Positions 24,768 to 34,167 of a DNA stretch of 64,000 nt are shown one piece after another. Source of the stretch: an uncultured Dehalococcoidia bacterium (GTDB lineage Bacteria > Chloroflexota > Dehalococcoidia > Lucifugimonadales > CAJWER01); NCBI GenBank assembly GCA_958296115.1, contig OY282442.1, positions 1-64,000 on the forward strand. The letters are read 5' to 3'. The notes beneath the pieces are model-generated. The model saw only the letters and a program-made list of their open reading frames with translations, was not told the DNA's origin and did no database searches. The position numbers were made by a program, and so were the translations under genes. The stretch's first letter is position 1. The number at the start of each line of letters is the position of its first letter.

Positions 24768-24841
24768 TGCGCCCCTGATTCCGTAGTACAATATGCGGCG
24801 CTTGAGCGACAAGAGCGGACGGCGGGCTCGATTAGCTTAGC

Positions 24842-26023
24842 ATGAGCTTCGATAACATATACTCCATTGCCATCGGACTGATGCCCGACGGCCTTGAATG
24901 GCTGGCCTTCATTCTGGCCTGCGTCATACTGGCCGCCGTGGTGATCAACGTGGTGGTGATGGCCGGCGCCCTGTACACCTGGTTCGAGCGGCGCGCGCTG
25001 GGCCGCTTCCAGTCCCGCCTCGGTCCGAACCGCTGGGGGCCGTTCGGGCTGTTCCAGCCCTTCGCGGACATCCTGAAGCTCCTGTCCAAGGAGGACGTGG
25101 TGCCCGATACCGCCGACCGGCCGGTGTTTCACCTCGCCCCGCTGCTCTTGGCCATACCCGCCCTGCTGGTGTTCGCGGTCATCCCATTCGGCGATGACAG
25201 CTTCCTAGGACGGCTGAACGTCGGCGTCCTCTTCATCGTCGGGATTACGGGAATCAACACGTTCGGCGTCTTCATGGGCGGGTACGGCTCCCGTAACAAG
25301 TACGCGATGTTCGGCGCGATGCGCGGCGTGGCGATGCTCATCAGCTACGAGGTCCCCATGGCCCTGGCGCTCACCGGGGTCGCCCTGATGGCAGGGTCCC
25401 TGGCCCTGACGGACATCGTCGAGAGCCAGCGCGTCTTCTTCATGCTCACTCAGCCCCTCGGCTTCCTGGTGTTCATGACGGCGGCATCGGCGGAGATGAG
25501 CAGGGCGCCGTTCGACATGATCGAGGCCGAATCGGAGCTGGGGGCCGGCTATCACACGGAGTACAGCGGCATCAAGTTCGCCGTGTTCCAACTGGCCGAG
25601 TTCCTGGCCCCGATAGTCACCGCCGTGGTTGCAACAGCGCTCTTCCTAGGCGGGACCAAGGGCATAGACCCGATCCCCGGTCAGGTATGGTTCGTCGGCA
25701 AGGTGGTCGCGGTGGTCTTCTTCCTGGTATGGTTCAGGGCCACGTGGCCCAGGCTTCGGGTGGACCAGATCATGGCGTTCGCTTGGAAGGGCCTGTTCCC
25801 GATGGCGCTGCTGAACATGTTCTTGGTTGCCGTCGAGATGCAGCTTCTCCAGGACGATGCGGGCGCGCTCTCGGATCGCTCGCTGCTGATAATGGCGGCG
25901 GTCAACTGGGGCGCCGCCATTGTAGCTATCGTGGTGTTCGCAAACCTGCTGGGACAGAGGCGGCTGCATAAGCGGACGCCCTCGCCCTCGCCTCTGGCCA
26001 ACATGGCGGCGGAAAGGAGCTAA
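24842..26023 (+). CDS. nuoH: NADH-quinone oxidoreductase subunit H
   Basis: This is the membrane subunit of respiratory complex I that helps form the quinone site and the first proton path. It has 393 residues with about eight membrane helices. The conserved ERRALGRFQSRLGPNRWGP and FQPFADILKLLSKED stretch lies near residue 45, and MSRAPFDMIEAESELGAGYHTEYSGIKF is the quinone-site loop. It is the first gene of an uninterrupted nuoHIJK-x-LMN run. nuoA-G are not upstream, which suggests a split complex I locus. Confidence 0.95.
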   Translation: MSFDNIYSIAIGLMPDGLEWLAFILACVILAAVVINVVVMAGALYTWFERRALGRFQSRLGPNRWGPFGLFQPFADILKLLSKEDVVPDTADRPVFHLAPLLLAIPALLVFAVIPFGDDSFLGRLNVGVLFIVGITGINTFGVFMGGYGSRNKYAMFGAMRGVAMLISYEVPMALALTGVALMAGSLALTDIVESQRVFFMLTQPLGFLVFMTAASAEMSRAPFDMIEAESELGAGYHTEYSGIKFAVFQLAEFLAPIVTAVVATALFLGGTKGIDPIPGQVWFVGKVVAVVFFLVWFRATWPRLRVDQIMAFAWKGLFPMALLNMFLVAVEMQLLQDDAGALSDRSLLIMAAVNWGAAIVAIVVFANLLGQRRLHKRTPSPSPLANMAAERS

Positions 26024-26024
26024 C

Positions 26025-26696
26025 ATGTACGGCTTCGGCCTAGCGAAGGGGATGGCGGTAACGCTGAAGAACATGGTCTTGCCCAGCCGACGCTTTACGC
26101 TCCACCAGTACCCCGACAGGAAGGTCGGCCCTCTCGGATTGGCCAAGCACAACGGCACGAACGTCTTCAGCTTGGCCTTCCGCAGTCCGGGCCAGTTCGC
26201 CAAGTCCCTCGTCGGTCTCGTGAGCGTCAGCGACCGTTACCCGCAGCATCCCAGGTTCCGCGGCGAGGAGTTCACCTGGTACGAAGAGCGGTGTACTGGC
26301 TGCGCGAGCTGCGCGAAGTACTGCCCGCTGGGCATCATCGAGATAGTTACCGACCCCAGCGGCGAGGCGATGCAGGAGGGCCAGAAGTACGGCCTCGAGG
26401 TCTTCGACATAGACATCGGCCGATGCATGTTCTGCGGCCTGTGCGTCGAAGCCTGCCCTTACGACGCGCTGCACATGGGGAGCGGTTTCGAGGAGGGCAC
26501 GTACAGGCGGGCGGAGCTTGTCATAGACAAGGCCCGCCTCAACGCTGCGGCGAAACGTCCCAGCAACTGGTTCCGCCCGCAGTTGGAGAGCCGCCAGGAC
26601 GACCCGGCGGCAGGATCGGACGTCGCCTGGCGGCAGGCAGGCCGGCATGAGAAGCCGAGCGTCCACGACCAGGAGGAACGGTGGGCCAAGAGATAG
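26025..26696 (+). CDS. nuoI: NADH-quinone oxidoreductase subunit I (8Fe ferredoxin)
   Basis: This peripheral-arm subunit carries the two 4Fe-4S clusters (N6a/N6b) nearest the membrane. The 223 residues include CTGCASCAKYCP and CMFCGLCVEACP, the two cluster motifs in correct order. ATG lies 1 base after the nuoH stop. The C-terminal tail, about 50 residues, is long and polar compared with short NuoI forms. The end overlaps nuoJ by 16 bases. Confidence 0.95.
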   Translation: MYGFGLAKGMAVTLKNMVLPSRRFTLHQYPDRKVGPLGLAKHNGTNVFSLAFRSPGQFAKSLVGLVSVSDRYPQHPRFRGEEFTWYEERCTGCASCAKYCPLGIIEIVTDPSGEAMQEGQKYGLEVFDIDIGRCMFCGLCVEACPYDALHMGSGFEEGTYRRAELVIDKARLNAAAKRPSNWFRPQLESRQDDPAAGSDVAWRQAGRHEKPSVHDQEERWAKR

Positions 26697-27211
26697 CGGT
26701 CGGAGCGGACTCGTCCCTGGCAATCGACGTAGCCTTTTGGGTCATCTCCCTGTCTGCGATAGGGTCGGCCATCGCCGTCGTGCAGTCCCGCGACCTGTTC
26801 CGAGCAGCCCTGCTCCTTGCGGCATCCTTCCTGAGCGTAGCCGGACTGTTCGTGATGCTGAGGGCGGAGTTCCTCGCAGTCGTACAGGTGCTGATCTACG
26901 TCGGCGCGATATCGGTGCTCATCATCTTCGCCGTCCTCACGAACAGGGACGTGGAGCACGGCAACCGGTCGAACATGCTTCGCATCCCCGCCGGCATTAT
27001 AGCCGCCCTGTTCTTTTCGGCGGCCGTCCTCGTGGCGCTGAACACCGACTGGAGCGGCGCGGACCCCAGCGGACTCGACGCGAGGTTCTCGAATCTGATA
27101 CCAAAGATAGCCGAGCTGCTCCTTCGAGACTACGTACTAGCCTTCGAGGTTGCTTCCGTGCTGCTGCTCGCAGCCATAGTAGGCGCCATCGCGCTGGTGC
27201 GGGAGAGGTAG
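26681..27211 (+). CDS. nuoJ: NADH-quinone oxidoreductase subunit J
   Basis: This 176-residue membrane subunit of complex I has five predicted helices. The conserved third-helix region FLAVVQVLIYVGAISVLIIF is intact. The start is GTG 26681, preceded by AGGAGG inside the end of nuoI, so translation is coupled. Confidence 0.93.
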   Translation: MGQEIAVGADSSLAIDVAFWVISLSAIGSAIAVVQSRDLFRAALLLAASFLSVAGLFVMLRAEFLAVVQVLIYVGAISVLIIFAVLTNRDVEHGNRSNMLRIPAGIIAALFFSAAVLVALNTDWSGADPSGLDARFSNLIPKIAELLLRDYVLAFEVASVLLLAAIVGAIALVRER

Positions 27212-27215
27212 GCGC

Positions 27216-27557
27216 GTGAGCCTCGAAAGCGTCCTCATCGTCGGCGCGGCCATATTCGCCATCGGACTCTATGGCGTACTCTCCAAGCGCAGCGCGATAA
27301 CCGTGCTCATGTCGCTGGAGTTGATGTTCAACGCAGTCAACATCACGGCCGTGGCGTTCTCGCGATACGCCGCCCCGTCCGGGATGGACACGGGCGCTGA
27401 CGCTCTCGCGCGCCTTCTACTGACCGGCCAGGTATTCGCCATCTTCATAATCACAGTCGCCGCAGCGGAGGTAGCCCTCGGCGTGGCGATAGTGATAGCA
27501 ATCTATCGCAGCCGGCAGACCGCGTTCGTCACGGACGCGAACCAGATGAGGCACTGA
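27216..27557 (+). CDS. nuoK: NADH-quinone oxidoreductase subunit K
   Basis: This 113-residue antiporter-like membrane subunit has three helices. The family segment MSLELMFNAVNI contains the conserved glutamate, and a second one is in AAAEVALGVAIVI. The start is GTG 27216. The stop shares one base (TGATG) with the following small gene. Confidence 0.94.
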   Translation: MSLESVLIVGAAIFAIGLYGVLSKRSAITVLMSLELMFNAVNITAVAFSRYAAPSGMDTGADALARLLLTGQVFAIFIITVAAAEVALGVAIVIAIYRSRQTAFVTDANQMRH

Positions 27558-27751
27558 TGTACACGGACTACCGCAAAGCGCCGAACCTCATGATAGCGGA
27601 GATGTGGAAGAACGTCCTCGAGGGCGAGGGGCTGCCCACCAAGATACTGCCCGAAGGCGACATCATGACCTGGGGCGAGCGCGTCCCGTTCCGCGTCATG
27701 GTGCCCCGCGGACGCGAGCACGTCGCCGACGAGATACTGCGGAAGCTGTGA
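27557..27751 (+). CDS. small DUF2007-like protein inside the nuo operon
   Basis: This 64-residue soluble protein has the arrangement of DUF2007 (putative signal-transducing) domains: an N-terminal helix NLMIAEMWKNVLEGEGLPTKIL, a central strand pair and a C-terminal VMVPRGREHVADEIL. It is translationally coupled to nuoK (TGATG) and lies 4 bases before nuoL, so it is clearly part of the operon. It is not a known complex I subunit. A small accessory or regulatory role is conceivable but unproven. Confidence 0.7.
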   Translation: MYTDYRKAPNLMIAEMWKNVLEGEGLPTKILPEGDIMTWGERVPFRVMVPRGREHVADEILRKL

Positions 27752-27755
27752 TTCC

Positions 27756-29708
27756 ATGATCACCGAAGTTGGGGTCTGGCTGATATTCCTGCTGCCGATG
27801 GGCTCGTTTGTCCTGACAGGCTTGGTCATCCGGCCTCTCATGAACCGCTACTCCTCCGTGGCCGGCCATCTCACCGCGCTCGCGATAGCGGGCAGCTTCG
27901 GCCTGTCCCTGTGGGCCCTGATCTCCGTCGCCAACGACTCGGAAGCGGTAACCTTCTCGCCGCACAGCTGGCTGGAGGTGGGCCGCGTCGTGGTGAACGT
28001 TACCGCCCTCGTGGACCCTCTCACCGCCATCATGCTGGTCGTGGTCACCGGGGTGAGCCTGATGGTGCAGATATACTCCATCGGCTACATGCGCGGCGAC
28101 CCTGGCTACGCGCGCTACTTCGCGTACATGTCTCTGTTCACCGCCAGCATGGTCGGACTGGTCATATCGGGCAACGTGGTCCAGCTATACGTCTTCTGGG
28201 AACTCGTGGGGCTCTGCTCATACCTGCTCATCGGCTTCTGGTACCACAAGCCCGCGGCCGCGGCCGCGGCCAAGAAGGCGTTCATCATCACTCGCATAGG
28301 GGACTTCGGGCTGCTGCTCGCCATACTGTACCTGCTGTTCAACGTGGACGCATTCGCATCCCAGGGACTGAACCCCCTGGAGATAAGCGACATACACAAG
28401 GCCGTGGCAATTCCGGGCCTGCTGGCGACCAGCGTCGTCACCTGGCTCGCCGTGGGGATATTCACGGGGGCCGTCGGCAAGTCGGGCCAGTTCCCGCTCC
28501 ATACCTGGCTGCCCGACGCCATGGAAGGCCCCACGCCTGTCAGCGCGCTCATACACGCCGCGACGATGGTTACGGCTGGGGTGTTCCTAGTGGCCCGCTT
28601 CTTCCCGCTGTTCCAACAGTCGGAAGTCGCCATGAACCTGGTGGCAATCGTAGGCGGCTTCACGGCCATCTTCGCAGCCTCGATGGGCCTCGTCATGAAC
28701 GACATCAAGCGAGTGCTGGCCTACTCGACCGTGAGCCAGCTTGGGTACATGATGCTGGCGCTCGGGGTAGGGGCATACGGCCCGGCCATCTTCCATCTAT
28801 TCACACACGCCTTCTTCAAGGCGCTGCTCTTCCTAGGCGCGGGGAGCGTGAGCCATGCCAGCGGCACGTTCGACATGCGGTTCATGGGCGGCCTCCGCGC
28901 CTCGATGCCCTGGACCTACGGCACGTTCTTGGTAGGCTCGCTCAGCCTGGCGGGGATATTCCCACTGGCGGGGTTCTGGAGCAAGGACGAGATTCTCGCC
29001 AGCGCCTCCGTATCGTCCAGCGCGGTCGGCCAGCTCGTATTCTGGCTCGCGGTCATCGCCGTATTCATGACCGCGTTCTACATGTTCAGGGCGCTGTTCA
29101 TGACCTTCGAGGGCCGGTTCAAGGGCGGCGCGGAAGCAGACCCCGCCGCCGACGGGCGCGGCCAAGTCCACCTCGCCGAGTCTCCGGCCGTCATGACGCT
29201 GCCCCTCGTTGCGCTGGGCATCGCATCCGTGGTGATAGGATTCCTCTCGAACGCCATAATGGACGTCGGCTTGGTGCCCGAGCATTGGCTGTCCCACTTC
29301 CTCGACGTCGAGGCCAATAGCTTCTCGCTAGCCATCGCCGGGGTCTCCACCGTGGCCGCCGTCCCAGGAATCGCCCTCGCTTACGTCATGTACGTATCCA
29401 AACTGCTGCCCCCCGCGCGAATTTCCAAGCGGATGCGGCTCGCCCACGTCCTGCTTTCCCGCAAGTACTACTTCGACGAGATATACGAAACCGCCCTCAC
29501 CAAGCGAGTCTTCTACGGCGTAGCCGCGCAAGCGCTGGACTGGGCCGACAAGGCGATAGTGGATGGCTCCGTCCGCGCGATCGGCTACTTCGGACGCAAC
29601 GTCGGACGCGCCATGGCTCACGCCCAATCCGGCCAGCTACAGGGGTACGGAATAGTCATCGGAATCGGTGTGATCGCAATCTTCGCCGTAATGCTTTTCC
29701 TGAGGTAG
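27756..29708 (+). CDS. nuoL: NADH-quinone oxidoreductase subunit L
   Basis: This is the distal proton-pumping, Mrp-antiporter-like subunit, 650 residues with about 16 helices including the long C-terminal lateral helix. The pump core is recognisable: FWELVGLCSYLLIGFWYHKP with the key glutamate, KSGQFPLHTWLPDAMEGPTPVSALIHAATMVTAG, and HAFFKALLFLGAGSVSHA with the conserved lysine. ATG 27756 lies 4 bases after the DUF2007 stop. Confidence 0.95.
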   Translation: MITEVGVWLIFLLPMGSFVLTGLVIRPLMNRYSSVAGHLTALAIAGSFGLSLWALISVANDSEAVTFSPHSWLEVGRVVVNVTALVDPLTAIMLVVVTGVSLMVQIYSIGYMRGDPGYARYFAYMSLFTASMVGLVISGNVVQLYVFWELVGLCSYLLIGFWYHKPAAAAAAKKAFIITRIGDFGLLLAILYLLFNVDAFASQGLNPLEISDIHKAVAIPGLLATSVVTWLAVGIFTGAVGKSGQFPLHTWLPDAMEGPTPVSALIHAATMVTAGVFLVARFFPLFQQSEVAMNLVAIVGGFTAIFAASMGLVMNDIKRVLAYSTVSQLGYMMLALGVGAYGPAIFHLFTHAFFKALLFLGAGSVSHASGTFDMRFMGGLRASMPWTYGTFLVGSLSLAGIFPLAGFWSKDEILASASVSSSAVGQLVFWLAVIAVFMTAFYMFRALFMTFEGRFKGGAEADPAADGRGQVHLAESPAVMTLPLVALGIASVVIGFLSNAIMDVGLVPEHWLSHFLDVEANSFSLAIAGVSTVAAVPGIALAYVMYVSKLLPPARISKRMRLAHVLLSRKYYFDEIYETALTKRVFYGVAAQALDWADKAIVDGSVRAIGYFGRNVGRAMAHAQSGQLQGYGIVIGIGVIAIFAVMLFLR

Positions 29709-29712
29709 CCGG

Positions 29713-31236
29713 TTGAGCTCCGAATTCTCAGGCCTGCTCACAGCCGCCGTCTTCCTGCCCCTTGCGGCGGCAGTAGTCATCGCCATTCTGGTAAGGGGGG
29801 TCCGCCTGACGAGGGTAGTCGCCGGCGCGGCTGCCCTAGCCGAGCTTGTCCTCAGCGCAGTCGTGTTCCTGCGGTATGACTCCGAGGAGGGAGGCGTACA
29901 GCTAGTCGATCGAGTCGCGGACTGGATACCGATAGAAACGTTCGAGGTCCAATACTTCCTGGGCGTAGATGGGCTGAGCGCGCCCCTCGTGCTGCTGACA
30001 GGGCTGCTGGGAATGGCCGCCGTATTCGCGTCTTGGGGCATAAAGGTGCGCGTGCGCGAGTATTTCATATGGCTGCTCGTCCTCCAGACCGCGGTGATGG
30101 GCGTATTCACCGCGTTGGACTTCCTTCTCTTCTTTCTCATGTGGGAGGTCGAGCTTGTCCCCATGTTCTTCCTGATCTCCATATGGGGAAGCGGCCGCAG
30201 GGAGTACTCGGCGATGAAGTTCCTCATCTACACCTTCCTCGGCTCGGCGTTCATGCTCGTTGGGATAGTTACGCTCTTCTTCATGACCGGGACCTTCGAC
30301 ATGACGGAGCTTCCCCGCGAGATAGCCGCCGCCGCGCCGATCATCCCAATGGGCGTCATCTTCACCCTGCTGTTCATCGCCTTCGCGGTCAAGCTGCCCG
30401 TCTTCCCGCTCCATACCTGGCTGCCGGACGCGCATACCGACGCCCCGACCGCCGTAAGCGTGATGCTGGCCGGCGTGCTGCTGAAGATGGGCGGATACGG
30501 CATGATCCGGGTCTCGACCGCGATGTTCCCGGACGTAATCGCCGACGCCGCCCCATTCTTAGCCGCACTCGGTGTCGTCAACGTGCTCTACGGAGCCGTC
30601 GTCACGCTGAGACAGACCGACCTGAAGCGGCTGATAGCCTTCAGCAGCATAAGCCACATGGGGTACGTGCTGGTCGGCATATCCTCAGTGGCGGGCGTCG
30701 CGGGGTCGGTCTCGCCGACGGGGCTCACCGGGGCCGCGATGCAGATGTTCACCCATGGGACTATCACGGGACTGATGTTCCTGCTGGTCGGCCTCGTGTA
30801 CGACAAGGCGCACACCCGCTACATCCCAGACCTCGGCGGACTAGCGACCAGGATGCCCGTTCTCGCCAGCGCGTTCCTGCTGGCGGGCCTCGCGTCCCTT
30901 GGACTGCCGGGCACGAGCGGATTCGTCTCGGAGCTTCTCATCTTCCTCGGCGCTTTCCCCGTGTGGGGCTGGGCCACCGCCCTGTCCGCTTTCGGCATAG
31001 TCATAACCGCGGGCTACATCCTATGGATGGTGCAACGGACCATGTTCGGCCCAGCCAAGGAGCGGTTCGGAAGCGTCAGGGACGCGACCGTTGCCGAGAT
31101 GGCGCCGATATTCGTGCTCGTCGTTGCTGTGATCGGCGTCGGTGTCTATCCGGCCTTCGTGTCCGACGTCTTCGCCGGCGGGGTGGAGTCCTTGATAGAA
31201 GCTCTCCAGGACCCGGGCCTGCTGGCCCTGAGATAG
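29713..31236 (+). CDS. nuoM: NADH-quinone oxidoreductase subunit M
   Basis: This proton-pumping antiporter-like subunit has 507 residues and about 14 helices. FLMWEVELVPMFFLISIWG contains the pump glutamate. FAVKLPVFPLHTWLPDAHTDAPTAVSVMLAGVLLKMGGYG is the conserved middle. The start is TTG 29713, 5 bases after the nuoL stop. Confidence 0.95.
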   Translation: MSSEFSGLLTAAVFLPLAAAVVIAILVRGVRLTRVVAGAAALAELVLSAVVFLRYDSEEGGVQLVDRVADWIPIETFEVQYFLGVDGLSAPLVLLTGLLGMAAVFASWGIKVRVREYFIWLLVLQTAVMGVFTALDFLLFFLMWEVELVPMFFLISIWGSGRREYSAMKFLIYTFLGSAFMLVGIVTLFFMTGTFDMTELPREIAAAAPIIPMGVIFTLLFIAFAVKLPVFPLHTWLPDAHTDAPTAVSVMLAGVLLKMGGYGMIRVSTAMFPDVIADAAPFLAALGVVNVLYGAVVTLRQTDLKRLIAFSSISHMGYVLVGISSVAGVAGSVSPTGLTGAAMQMFTHGTITGLMFLLVGLVYDKAHTRYIPDLGGLATRMPVLASAFLLAGLASLGLPGTSGFVSELLIFLGAFPVWGWATALSAFGIVITAGYILWMVQRTMFGPAKERFGSVRDATVAEMAPIFVLVVAVIGVGVYPAFVSDVFAGGVESLIEALQDPGLLALR

Positions 31237-31240
31237 ACCG

Positions 31241-32737
31241 ATGACATCTCACGACATATACCTTCTCTCGCCCGAGCTGGCGACCGCGGGTCTGGCCGGA
31301 CTGCTGCTGTTGGTGGACCTGGTTATCAGGCGGAAGGGCTGGCTCGCGCCCGCCGCCGTTCTGGGACTCGCCGCGCCGCTCGCCTTCACCATCCTCCTAT
31401 GGCTGGATCTCGACGCTGGCCGCTCGCTCGCGAGCGACGGCATCCTCTCCGAGTCGTTCGTAGTCGATCGGTTCAGCCTTTTCTTCAAGTTCCTGCTGAT
31501 AGGGTCGGCGGCAGTGGTCATGCTGATGTCCGGCGGCTACGCCCGCCAGGTCCAGCGCTTCGAGTCGGCCTTCTACGCCCTCGCGCTCTTCTCCACCTCG
31601 GGCATGATGCTCTTGGCGTCGTCGGTCGAGCTGGTCACCATATACGTTTCGCTGGAGTTGACGGCGCTGCCCATAGCTGCGCTCGCCGCGTTCTTGGCTG
31701 ACGGTCGTTCGTCCGAGTCGGGCCTCAAGTTCCTGATACTCAGCGGCATAAGCTCGGCGCTGCTCCTCTACGGCATGGTCCTCGTGTACGGCTTCACGGG
31801 CGCCACTGTCCTATCCGAGGTGGGGGCCAGGATCGTAGACATCGGGCTGGACGATGGCCTGCCGTTCGGAAGCTACGCGCTGCTGTTCGGGGTCGTTCTG
31901 ATAATCGCGGGGTTCGGGTTCAAGATCACGGCCTTCCCATTCCAGATGTGGGCGCCTGACGTCTATGAGGGCGCGCCGACATCTATCACGGCCTTCCTGT
32001 CGGTAGCCAGCAAGGCCGCGGGCTTCGCGGTGATCATGAGGGTCTTCTATGTTGCCTTCCCCATAGAGGCGCTCGCCATCGAGTGGAGCGCCATATTCGC
32101 GGCGCTTGCCGCCCTGTCCATGACTGTGGGGAACCTGGTGGCTATCGCCCAGAGCAACATCAAGCGTATGCTCGCCTACAGCACGATCGCCCACGCTGGC
32201 TACCTCATGGTCGGGCTCGCGGCGGCGGCGGTTCGCGTCGAGACTCCCCAGGCCGATGTCGGTCCGTCCGGATCTCTTTTCTATCTCGGCGGATACGCGG
32301 TTACCAATCTCGCCGCGTTCGCCGCGGTGGTCGCCGTCTCCAGGCGCACCGGCACAGACGAGTTAGGCAGCTTCGCTGGCCTGGGCCGGCGGGCGCCGCT
32401 CCTGGCCGCGGCATTGGCCTTCGCGATGGTCTCGCTGACCGGCGCGCCCCCGACCGTTGGGTTCATGGCCAAGATCTACATATTCGGCGCGGCGGTCAAC
32501 GCAGGGCTGGCTTGGCTTGCCATCGTAGGCGTGCTGAACAGCGTGGTCTCAGCCTACTACTACCTGAGGGTGGTGAGGGTCATGGTACTTTCAGCACCGC
32601 GCGACGAGACGCCGATAAGACCGCCTCTTCCAGTCGGACTGGCTCTCTTCATTACGACCGCGGGGGTCCTGGCCTTCGGAGTGTACCCCGCTCCGCTGAT
32701 CCAGTTTGCCCGCGCCGCCGTGTCCGTCCTGTTGTAG
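31241..32737 (+). CDS. nuoN: NADH-quinone oxidoreductase subunit N
   Basis: This third antiporter-like proton-pumping subunit has 498 residues. Key stretches are TIYVSLELTALPIAALAAF with the glutamate, FGFKITAFPFQMWAPDVYEGAPTSITAFLSVASKAAGF with the lysines, and IKRMLAYSTIAHAGYLMVGL. It is the last subunit gene of the run; nadK follows 7 bases later. Confidence 0.95.
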   Translation: MTSHDIYLLSPELATAGLAGLLLLVDLVIRRKGWLAPAAVLGLAAPLAFTILLWLDLDAGRSLASDGILSESFVVDRFSLFFKFLLIGSAAVVMLMSGGYARQVQRFESAFYALALFSTSGMMLLASSVELVTIYVSLELTALPIAALAAFLADGRSSESGLKFLILSGISSALLLYGMVLVYGFTGATVLSEVGARIVDIGLDDGLPFGSYALLFGVVLIIAGFGFKITAFPFQMWAPDVYEGAPTSITAFLSVASKAAGFAVIMRVFYVAFPIEALAIEWSAIFAALAALSMTVGNLVAIAQSNIKRMLAYSTIAHAGYLMVGLAAAAVRVETPQADVGPSGSLFYLGGYAVTNLAAFAAVVAVSRRTGTDELGSFAGLGRRAPLLAAALAFAMVSLTGAPPTVGFMAKIYIFGAAVNAGLAWLAIVGVLNSVVSAYYYLRVVRVMVLSAPRDETPIRPPLPVGLALFITTAGVLAFGVYPAPLIQFARAAVSVLL

Positions 32738-32744
32738 CAGGCCG

Positions 32745-33611
32745 ATGATGCCTTCCCAAGACCTGATCGGCTTCGCGTACAACCCCGTACTGCCACGCAC
32801 CCCGAAGTTCGTGGAGTCCCTGATAGACGATCTGGGGCTTCGGCGCGGCGCATGGGCGTCCGCGGCGTCGGACGTCGCCCTGGACACGGAGCGTCTCCGT
32901 CGCACGTCCGTCGTCATCACCGCCGGCGGCGACGGCACCATACTGCGCGTCGCCAAGCGCGTCGCCCCCTACTCAATCCCCATCCTCGCCATCAATCTTG
33001 GCCGAGTTGGATTCATCACCGAGCTGACGGTCGAAGATGCGGCCGAGAATATACCCGGATACCTGGACGGCTCGGCCCGAATCGAGCGGCGCATGATGCT
33101 GAAAGCATCCCTGCGGACCGGCGGTGTCGAAGAGGCGCTGGGCCTGCACGCGCTCAATGACGTCGTCATCACGCGGGGAGTCCTGCCGCGCCTGGTGGAC
33201 ATCGAAACCAGGATAGACGGCGTGCTCATGACTACATACAGGGCCGACGGCGTCATCGTATCCACTCCAACGGGCAGCACGAGCTACTCCCTCTCTGCAG
33301 GCGGCCCGATACTCTACCCGGAGGCGAAGGAGATCATCGTCCAGCCACTCGCCGCCCACATGAGCTTCCAAACAGGCCTGGTAGTGTCGCAGGATTCGGT
33401 GGTCGAGCTCACGTTGAAGCAGGGGCGCGACGCGATAGTGAGCGTGGACGGCTCGACGGACACCGTGGAGACGGGCCAGACGGTCGTAATCGAGCGAAGC
33501 CCGCATACGGCCAGTTTCCTCAGAAAGGATCCTCCGGAGTCGTTCTATTCGACGTTGACGCAGCGGCTCGGCGTGAGCGGCCGGAGTGTCCCGCCCCCCA
33601 GAACGCCATGA
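32745..33611 (+). CDS. nadK: NAD kinase
   Basis: This enzyme phosphorylates NAD to NADP. It has the ATP-binding GGDGTIL motif, NLGRVGFITEL, the NAD-binding NDVVITRG, and STPTGSTSYSLSAGGPIL. From ATG 32745 (or 32748) the product is about 288 residues; the open frame before it overlaps the end of nuoN. Its place right after nuoN suggests co-transcription with complex I, which would tie NADP supply to respiration genes. Confidence 0.93.
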   Translation: MMPSQDLIGFAYNPVLPRTPKFVESLIDDLGLRRGAWASAASDVALDTERLRRTSVVITAGGDGTILRVAKRVAPYSIPILAINLGRVGFITELTVEDAAENIPGYLDGSARIERRMMLKASLRTGGVEEALGLHALNDVVITRGVLPRLVDIETRIDGVLMTTYRADGVIVSTPTGSTSYSLSAGGPILYPEAKEIIVQPLAAHMSFQTGLVVSQDSVVELTLKQGRDAIVSVDGSTDTVETGQTVVIERSPHTASFLRKDPPESFYSTLTQRLGVSGRSVPPPRTP

Positions 33612-33621
33612 GCGTCATGCC

Positions 33622-34167
33622 ATGACACGCGAAGAGCAGTTGTCCAGCAAGCCTGTGTTCGAGGGCAAGATAGTGGGGCTGAGGATCGACCAGGTGCGGC
33701 TGGCAAAAGGCCGGGTTGCCGTTCGGGAGGTCGTGAACCACAAGCCCGCCGCCGTCATCGTTCCTCTGGACGACTACGGCAACGTCATTCTCGTCAAGCA
33801 GTACCGCTACGCCGTCGGAGAGGCGCTGCTGGAAGCGCCCGCCGGGATCATCGAAGACGGCGAGCAGCCCTGTGATGCGGCGCAGAGAGAGCTGCGGGAG
33901 GAAGTGGGCCTGGCATCCGGGGACCTGCGAAAGCTTGGCGAGTTCTGGATGGCCCCCGGCTTCTGCAACGAGCTCATGCATGCCTACGAGGCGCGCGACC
34001 TGAAGACCAGCAAGCTTCCCGCGGACGACGATGAAGACATCCGCGTGGTGAGAGTGCCCTTGGTCCAGGCGTTAGACATGATCGCGGCAGGAGAGATCAG
34101 GGACGCCAAGACGATAGCGGCCCTGCTGATGGCTCACCGTCGGTCCTGCGCTCAGGACACGCGCTGA
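33622..34167 (+). CDS. NUDIX hydrolase, ADP-ribose pyrophosphatase-like
   Basis: This enzyme of about 181 residues has a complete Nudix box (GIIEDGEQPCDAAQRELREEVGL) that binds the metal. The preceding VILVKQYRYAVGEALLEAPAG is typical of ADP-ribose pyrophosphatases. ATG 33622 gives the family N-terminus. It is 10 bases after nadK and probably co-transcribed. ADP-ribose hydrolysis would fit NAD metabolism. It overlaps the end of the convergent ftsZ by 16 bases. Confidence 0.88.
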   Translation: MTREEQLSSKPVFEGKIVGLRIDQVRLAKGRVAVREVVNHKPAAVIVPLDDYGNVILVKQYRYAVGEALLEAPAGIIEDGEQPCDAAQRELREEVGLASGDLRKLGEFWMAPGFCNELMHAYEARDLKTSKLPADDDEDIRVVRVPLVQALDMIAAGEIRDAKTIAALLMAHRRSCAQDTR

